A stretch of 8,427 nt of DNA. It comes from Chloroflexota bacterium (GTDB lineage Bacteria; Chloroflexota; Anaerolineae; CG2-30-64-16). The translations under genes and the position numbers were made by a program. Under the pieces are notes generated by a model. That model searched no databases. It was not told the origin of the DNA and saw only the letters and a program-made list of their open reading frames with translations. Shown one piece after another: positions 5,087 to 8,427 of this stretch (position 1 is its first letter; every line of letters begins with the position of its first letter). The stretch lies in NCBI GenBank assembly GCA_029555885.1, contig JAKPQT010000548.1, forward strand, positions 1-8,427. The letters run 5' to 3'.

Positions 5087-7387
5087 ATGACTGACACGAC
5101 CCTCTCCCCCCGTCCGGACGCCGCCGACGACAGCATCCGCCAGACCACCGCCGAACTGCAATCCGATTCGGTGCGTGTGCTGGCGCTCTGGAGCTCCGTC
5201 GTCGCCTATCTGTGGCTGGCCTTCAACATCTGGGCCGACTACATCGCCAGCGGCCGGTCCGCACTCGTGTCGCGGCCGTCGTGGGCCGGGGCGCTCGTCC
5301 TGCTCCTGGCCGCGCTGGCCGTCTACGTGCTGGGGCGCAGGGACAAGCCCCGCTTGGCACACCCTGCCCCTGCGCGCTACATCCTGACTTGGGGTATCCT
5401 GGCAGCCGCGCTGCTCGCTGCCTCGGCGTTCGAAGCGCCGGGCATCCACTACGTGCTGATCATCCCGATCACCGTCGCGGGCGTGCTGCTGGGCGGGCGC
5501 GGGTTCGCCGCGCTCGCCCTGGCCGCACTGGCCGGCAACCTGCTCATCTTCCGGCTGCAAGGCACGTCAGGGGTTGAAATGTGGCTGAGCACCGCGCTCC
5601 TGGCGCTCATTACCGGCACGACCGCCCTGTCCGTCAACAACCTGCGGACCGCGCTGGCCTGGGTGTGGCGAGGCTACGACCAGGCCCAGGAGAACGAGGA
5701 GATTGCCCAGGCGCGCGCCGCGGAGTTGCAGCGCGCACTCAAAGCGCTCGACGAGGCCACCTACCGCATCGAGCGTTCAAACTACATGCTGGCCCTCGCG
5801 CGCGACCAGGCAGAGGAGGCCCGGCGGCTCAAGCAGCAGTTCGTCCAGAACATCAGCCACGAGCTGCGCACGCCGCTCAACCTCATCGTAGGCTTCACCG
5901 AGCTGATGACCCGCTCGCCTGAGTACTATGGGAGGCCCCTCGCACCCGCCTACCTGCGCGACCTCACCATCGTCTACCGCAACGCGCAGCACCTCCAGAC
6001 GATGGTCAACGACGTGCTCGACTTGGCCCGGCTGGACACCGCGCAGGTCAGCGTGACGCGCGAGCCGGTCGATCCCGCGCAGTTGGTGCGCGAGACGGTC
6101 GAGACCGCGCGCAGCCTGGTCGAGTCCGCGGGCCTGACGCTCACCGTGGAGATCGAGCCGCACCTGCCCACCCTGCACATCGACCCGACGCGCATCCGCC
6201 AGGTCCTGCTCAACCTGCTGAACAATGCCACCCGCTTCACCGAGCGCGGAGGCATCACCGTGCGCGTGGTGCGCGGCGGCGATGAGGTGCACTTCGCAGT
6301 GCGCGACACCGGCGTAGGCATCCCGCCGGAGCAGGCGGCGCGCGTCTTCGAGGAGTTCAACCAGGTGGACGGCGGGACGCGGCGGCGGCACGGCGGGACC
6401 GGGCTGGGCCTGGCGATCAGCAAGCGGTTCGTCGAGCTGCACGACGGTCACATCACCCTGCAGAGCACCCCGGGTCAGGGTAGCACCTTCACCTTCAGCC
6501 TGCCGGTGGAGGCGCATGGCCCGCTGGCCCTACCGACCGCGCATCCCCCGGCGGAGGTCCGCCAGGAGCCGCTCGTCCTCATTGTGACGCGCAGCCAGCG
6601 GGGCGCGAGCGCGCTGGGCCGCTACCTGCACGGGTGCCGGACGCTGGTCGTGCCCGACCTCGCGGAGGCGCAGGCCCTGGCACGTGAGTTGACGCCGCAG
6701 CTGGTCATCCTGGACCAGGCGCTCGCGGCGGGCGAAGACCCGGCGCGCCGCTTTGTCCGCGAATTGGGCCTGCCCAGGCTGCCAGTGCTGACGTGCCCGC
6801 TGCCCGCGGCCGAACGTGAGGCTGCGGCCTTGCAGGTGGACGGCTACCTGACCAAGCCCGTCTCCGGCCCGGACCTGTGGAATGCGCTGCGCCGTTTTGC
6901 GGACGGCGTGGGCCGCGTCCTGGTGGTGGATGACGATGCGGATTTTGTGCGGCTGATGGGGCGCATGCTGGCGATGTCCGCCCAGCGCTACCAGGTGTTG
7001 GAGGCATACACCGCGGGGGAGGCCCTGACCGTGGCGCAGCGGCGGCGGCCCGACCTCGTGCTGCTCGACCTCGGCCTGCCGGACATGCATGGCGCGCAGA
7101 TCATCCCGCGGCTGCGCGCCATGCCCGGGCTGGCCGATGTAAAAATCATTGTCGTCTCCGGCCACGACGCGTATGACGCGGGCGAGCCGCTCTACGGCCC
7201 CATCACGGTACAGCGGGAGGGCGCGCTGTCGGTCACAGAAATAGTGCACTGGGCGCAGGCCGCGCTCGACGTGACGATGGGGAGTGACCGGGTGGAATCA
7301 ACCGGCGCTCAGGAATTACAAACGCAAAAGGAGTCGAGGCTTCAGCCGGTTAGGTCGCCCGTATGCGTACACGACCAATCCGGCTGA
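5087..7387 (+). CDS. Membrane-bound hybrid sensor histidine kinase with two tandem receiver-like domains
   Basis: The product is 766 residues. Residues about 31-183 contain roughly six hydrophobic segments (31-49, 66-83, 98-115, 121-136, 138-155, 166-183) with no large extracytoplasmic domain, so the signal is likely sensed in or near the membrane. A coiled-coil linker follows (about 198-250). The DHp domain has SHELRTP with phospho-acceptor His258. The CA domain shows the N-box LLNNATRF (374-384), DTGVGIPP (407-414), FEEFNQ (421-426) and GGTGLGLAIS (436-445), so it should bind ATP and autophosphorylate. Residues about 495-603 form a receiver-like fold that keeps Asp543 and Lys590 but has lost the acidic pair. 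Residues about 610-728 form a second receiver with Asp615/Asp616 and phospho-site Asp661, but Gln709 replaces the usual Lys. The last 18-19 residues are encoded inside a palindromic repeat. The start at 5087 fits the leaderless promoter. The gene is convergent with the regulator at 7450-8427; the input signal is unknown. Confidence 0.92.
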   Translation: MTDTTLSPRPDAADDSIRQTTAELQSDSVRVLALWSSVVAYLWLAFNIWADYIASGRSALVSRPSWAGALVLLLAALAVYVLGRRDKPRLAHPAPARYILTWGILAAALLAASAFEAPGIHYVLIIPITVAGVLLGGRGFAALALAALAGNLLIFRLQGTSGVEMWLSTALLALITGTTALSVNNLRTALAWVWRGYDQAQENEEIAQARAAELQRALKALDEATYRIERSNYMLALARDQAEEARRLKQQFVQNISHELRTPLNLIVGFTELMTRSPEYYGRPLAPAYLRDLTIVYRNAQHLQTMVNDVLDLARLDTAQVSVTREPVDPAQLVRETVETARSLVESAGLTLTVEIEPHLPTLHIDPTRIRQVLLNLLNNATRFTERGGITVRVVRGGDEVHFAVRDTGVGIPPEQAARVFEEFNQVDGGTRRRHGGTGLGLAISKRFVELHDGHITLQSTPGQGSTFTFSLPVEAHGPLALPTAHPPAEVRQEPLVLIVTRSQRGASALGRYLHGCRTLVVPDLAEAQALARELTPQLVILDQALAAGEDPARRFVRELGLPRLPVLTCPLPAAEREAAALQVDGYLTKPVSGPDLWNALRRFADGVGRVLVVDDDADFVRLMGRMLAMSAQRYQVLEAYTAGEALTVAQRRRPDLVLLDLGLPDMHGAQIIPRLRAMPGLADVKIIVVSGHDAYDAGEPLYGPITVQREGALSVTEIVHWAQAALDVTMGSDRVESTGAQELQTQKESRLQPVRSPVCVHDQSG

Positions 7388-7399
7388 AGCCTCGACTCC
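7330..7399. repeat. Long hairpin: perfect 20-bp inverted repeat between convergent genes
   Basis: Arms 7330-7349 and 7380-7399 are perfectly complementary. The 30-nt centre pairs further (7353-7357 with 7372-7376, 7361-7363 with 7368-7370), so nearly the whole 70 bp can fold. The kinase stop codon (7385-7387) lies in the right arm and the regulator stop is 51 bp further on. Its position could serve as a bidirectional transcription barrier, though no T-tract follows on either side. The perfect arms also suit a mobile or dispersed palindromic repeat. Confidence 0.85.
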
Positions 7400-7449
7400 A
7401 AACTGCATCCGTTGCGTCGGCTCGTCTCGGCACATGCCATCCGTTGCCG

Positions 7450-8427
7450 CTACCCCGGCAGCAACGGCAGCAGAGCCGTGAGCAGCCCCTGCTCGGTGAT
7501 GGGTTTCTCGATGAAGGCGGCCGCGCCGAGCGCCAGCGCCAGGTCCTGCTCGTGGAGCACGGAACACACCACGATGGGGATGTGGCGCGTGTCCGGCCGG
7601 TTGAGGAGCGCCTGGAGCACATCCCAGCCGTCCTGTTCCGGCATCATCAGGTCCACGGTGATGAGGTCCGGCTGGAGCCGGGGGGCCAGATCGAGCGCCT
7701 GCTGGCCGCTCTGACAGACGACCACGCGGAAGAACTGCGGCGTCAGGTAGCGCTGCATGAGGTTGAGCACGTCGTCGTTGTCATCCACCACCATGATCGT
7801 ACGTTGGCGTTCCAGGGGCAGGCGCAACTCGAAACCCGTAAACGCGGCTGCGCCGCCGAGCAATCGCACCTCCCCCCGGCTCAAGGCCGCCATCTCGCTG
7901 AACTCCGCCAGCCGCCCGCGCGCGCCCGCCCCCGCCTCACCGTGCAGCGTATCCGCCGGGTCAACCGTCATCTGCAGAATCAGCTCACCGCCGTGGCTGT
8001 CGCCATGCAGCATCAGAGCCGCCGCGTGCGTGTGCTCGGCCAGGAAGCCCAGCATCCCCAGCAGCAACTGGCGCAGCAGGCTCTTCTCCACGGGCAGGCG
8101 CGCAAGGACCGGGGCCAGCGCGATGGACAGCGTCAACACGCGCTGGCGCAGCCGGTCCTCCAGCAGCGAGCGGATACCGTCCAGGAGCTCGCCCAGACTG
8201 ACATGCCGCGCGGCTTGCGAGAGCCGCGCGGCCTCCAGGCGCAGCAGGACCAGGTCCGGCGCATCACCCGCCGGCTGGCTTGCGCCAGGCGAAAAGGAGA
8301 CGCCCGCGTTGCCAGCAGCCTCCGCTGCGGCCTGATAGCGCTCCCACAGGAGGTCGGCCAGCGCAACGAGCGCAGCCTCATGCTCACGATAGAACTGGCG
8401 GCGGCTGATGCCGATCTCGTGCGCAAT
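7450..8427 (-). CDS. Response regulator with HTH-like motif and degenerate kinase ATPase domain, C-terminal fragment (5' end outside window)
   Basis: On the minus strand the frame is open from the right window edge to TAG at 7450-7452, giving 325 residues. The GTG at 8137-8139 is internal, since conserved-looking coding sequence continues upstream. The visible start, HEIGISRRQFYREHEAALVALADLLWERY, resembles helical SRRQ-type segments I associate with Chloroflexota regulators. Residues about 100-206 follow a HATPase layout (LPVEKSLLRQLLLGMLGFLAEH, then LSRGEVRLLGGAAAFTGFELRLPL). The N-box Asn and the glycine-rich ATP motifs are missing, so catalysis is unlikely. A canonical receiver follows: acidic pair Asp215/Asp216 in VVDDND, phospho-acceptor Asp259 in TVDLMMPEQDGW, and Lys308 in FIEKPI. 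No C-terminal output domain follows; it ends LLPLLPG. It may receive phosphate from the convergent kinase, but no overlap or shared operon proves this. Confidence 0.85.
   Translation of the reverse strand: MAHEIGISRRQFYREHEAALVALADLLWERYQAAAEAAGNAGVSFSPGASQPAGDAPDLVLLRLEAARLSQAARHVSLGELLDGIRSLLEDRLRQRVLTLSIALAPVLARLPVEKSLLRQLLLGMLGFLAEHTHAAALMLHGDSHGGELILQMTVDPADTLHGEAGAGARGRLAEFSEMAALSRGEVRLLGGAAAFTGFELRLPLERQRTIMVVDDNDDVLNLMQRYLTPQFFRVVVCQSGQQALDLAPRLQPDLITVDLMMPEQDGWDVLQALLNRPDTRHIPIVVCSVLHEQDLALALGAAAFIEKPITEQGLLTALLPLLPG

Noticed and set aside
4841..5560. 239-residue minus-strand open frame across the kinase promoter region
   Set aside because: It is composed of the antisense of the kinase N-terminus plus translated 7-mer repeats (ELGMRNEELG), not a gene.
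6530..7249. 239-residue minus-strand open frame (and a 246-residue one at 5777-6517) opposite the kinase
   Set aside because: High-GC antisense open frames over strongly supported kinase and receiver domains; no domain pattern of their own.
7757..8335. 192-residue + strand open frame opposite the response regulator
   Set aside because: Ser/Arg/Ala-rich shadow of a canonical receiver-domain gene; no ribosome site or motif.
8133..8426. 97-residue minus-strand open frame at the right edge
   Set aside because: It is Arg/Ser/Ala-rich and out of phase with the response regulator, whose own frame stays open to the window edge with plausible sequence.

Overview
The window is high-GC DNA with the gene style of an environmental, probably Chloroflexota (Anaerolineae-like), bacterium. 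That assignment is inference. It rests on the layout of the two signalling proteins (a hybrid kinase with two tandem receiver domains, and a response regulator preceded by a degenerate ATPase and an SRRQFYRE-type motif), on an apparently leaderless promoter, and on the repeat-rich intergenic spaces. No rRNA or other phylogenetic marker is present.

Region 1 (1-4910, all + strand) looks like a carbohydrate-utilisation gene run. It holds the C-terminal part of a GH38-type alpha-mannosidase (1-978), a uroporphyrinogen-decarboxylase-superfamily protein of the methyltransferase-like kind (1084-2301), and a WbsX/GH99-like glycan-active protein (2418-4910). The third gene is split after its seventh codon by a 1354-bp IS630-family insertion sequence (2439-3792). 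The insertion has 30-bp imperfect terminal inverted repeats and a duplicated TA within CTAG. Removing the element and one TA restores an uninterrupted frame of 378 codons, so the insertion is precise and probably recent. Its transposase is split into a helix-turn-helix ORF and a DDE ORF that are joined only by a +1 frameshift.

Region 2 (4911-5086) is non-coding. It holds a 7-bp tandem array, a perfect 12-bp hairpin, a second 7-bp array, and an extended -10 element (TGCTATACT) only 6 nt before the next start codon.

Region 3 (5087-8427) is a signalling locus of two convergent genes. One is a membrane-anchored hybrid histidine kinase with about six TM segments, a coiled coil, DHp and CA domains, a pseudo-receiver and a receiver (+ strand). 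The other is the C-terminal part of a response regulator with a degenerate kinase ATPase domain (- strand, running off the right edge). A perfect 20-bp inverted repeat separates them, and the end of the kinase frame runs through it.

The least-explained structure is in the intergenic DNA. There are four arrays with an exact 7-bp period and a shared GAA/TTC-type core (2293-2327, 2371-2405, 4914-4940, 5038-5065), plus three different GC-rich palindromes, so every substantial gap between genes contains a repeat. I found no RNA gene, CRISPR array or prophage. No wholly new multi-gene system can be supported from this window alone.
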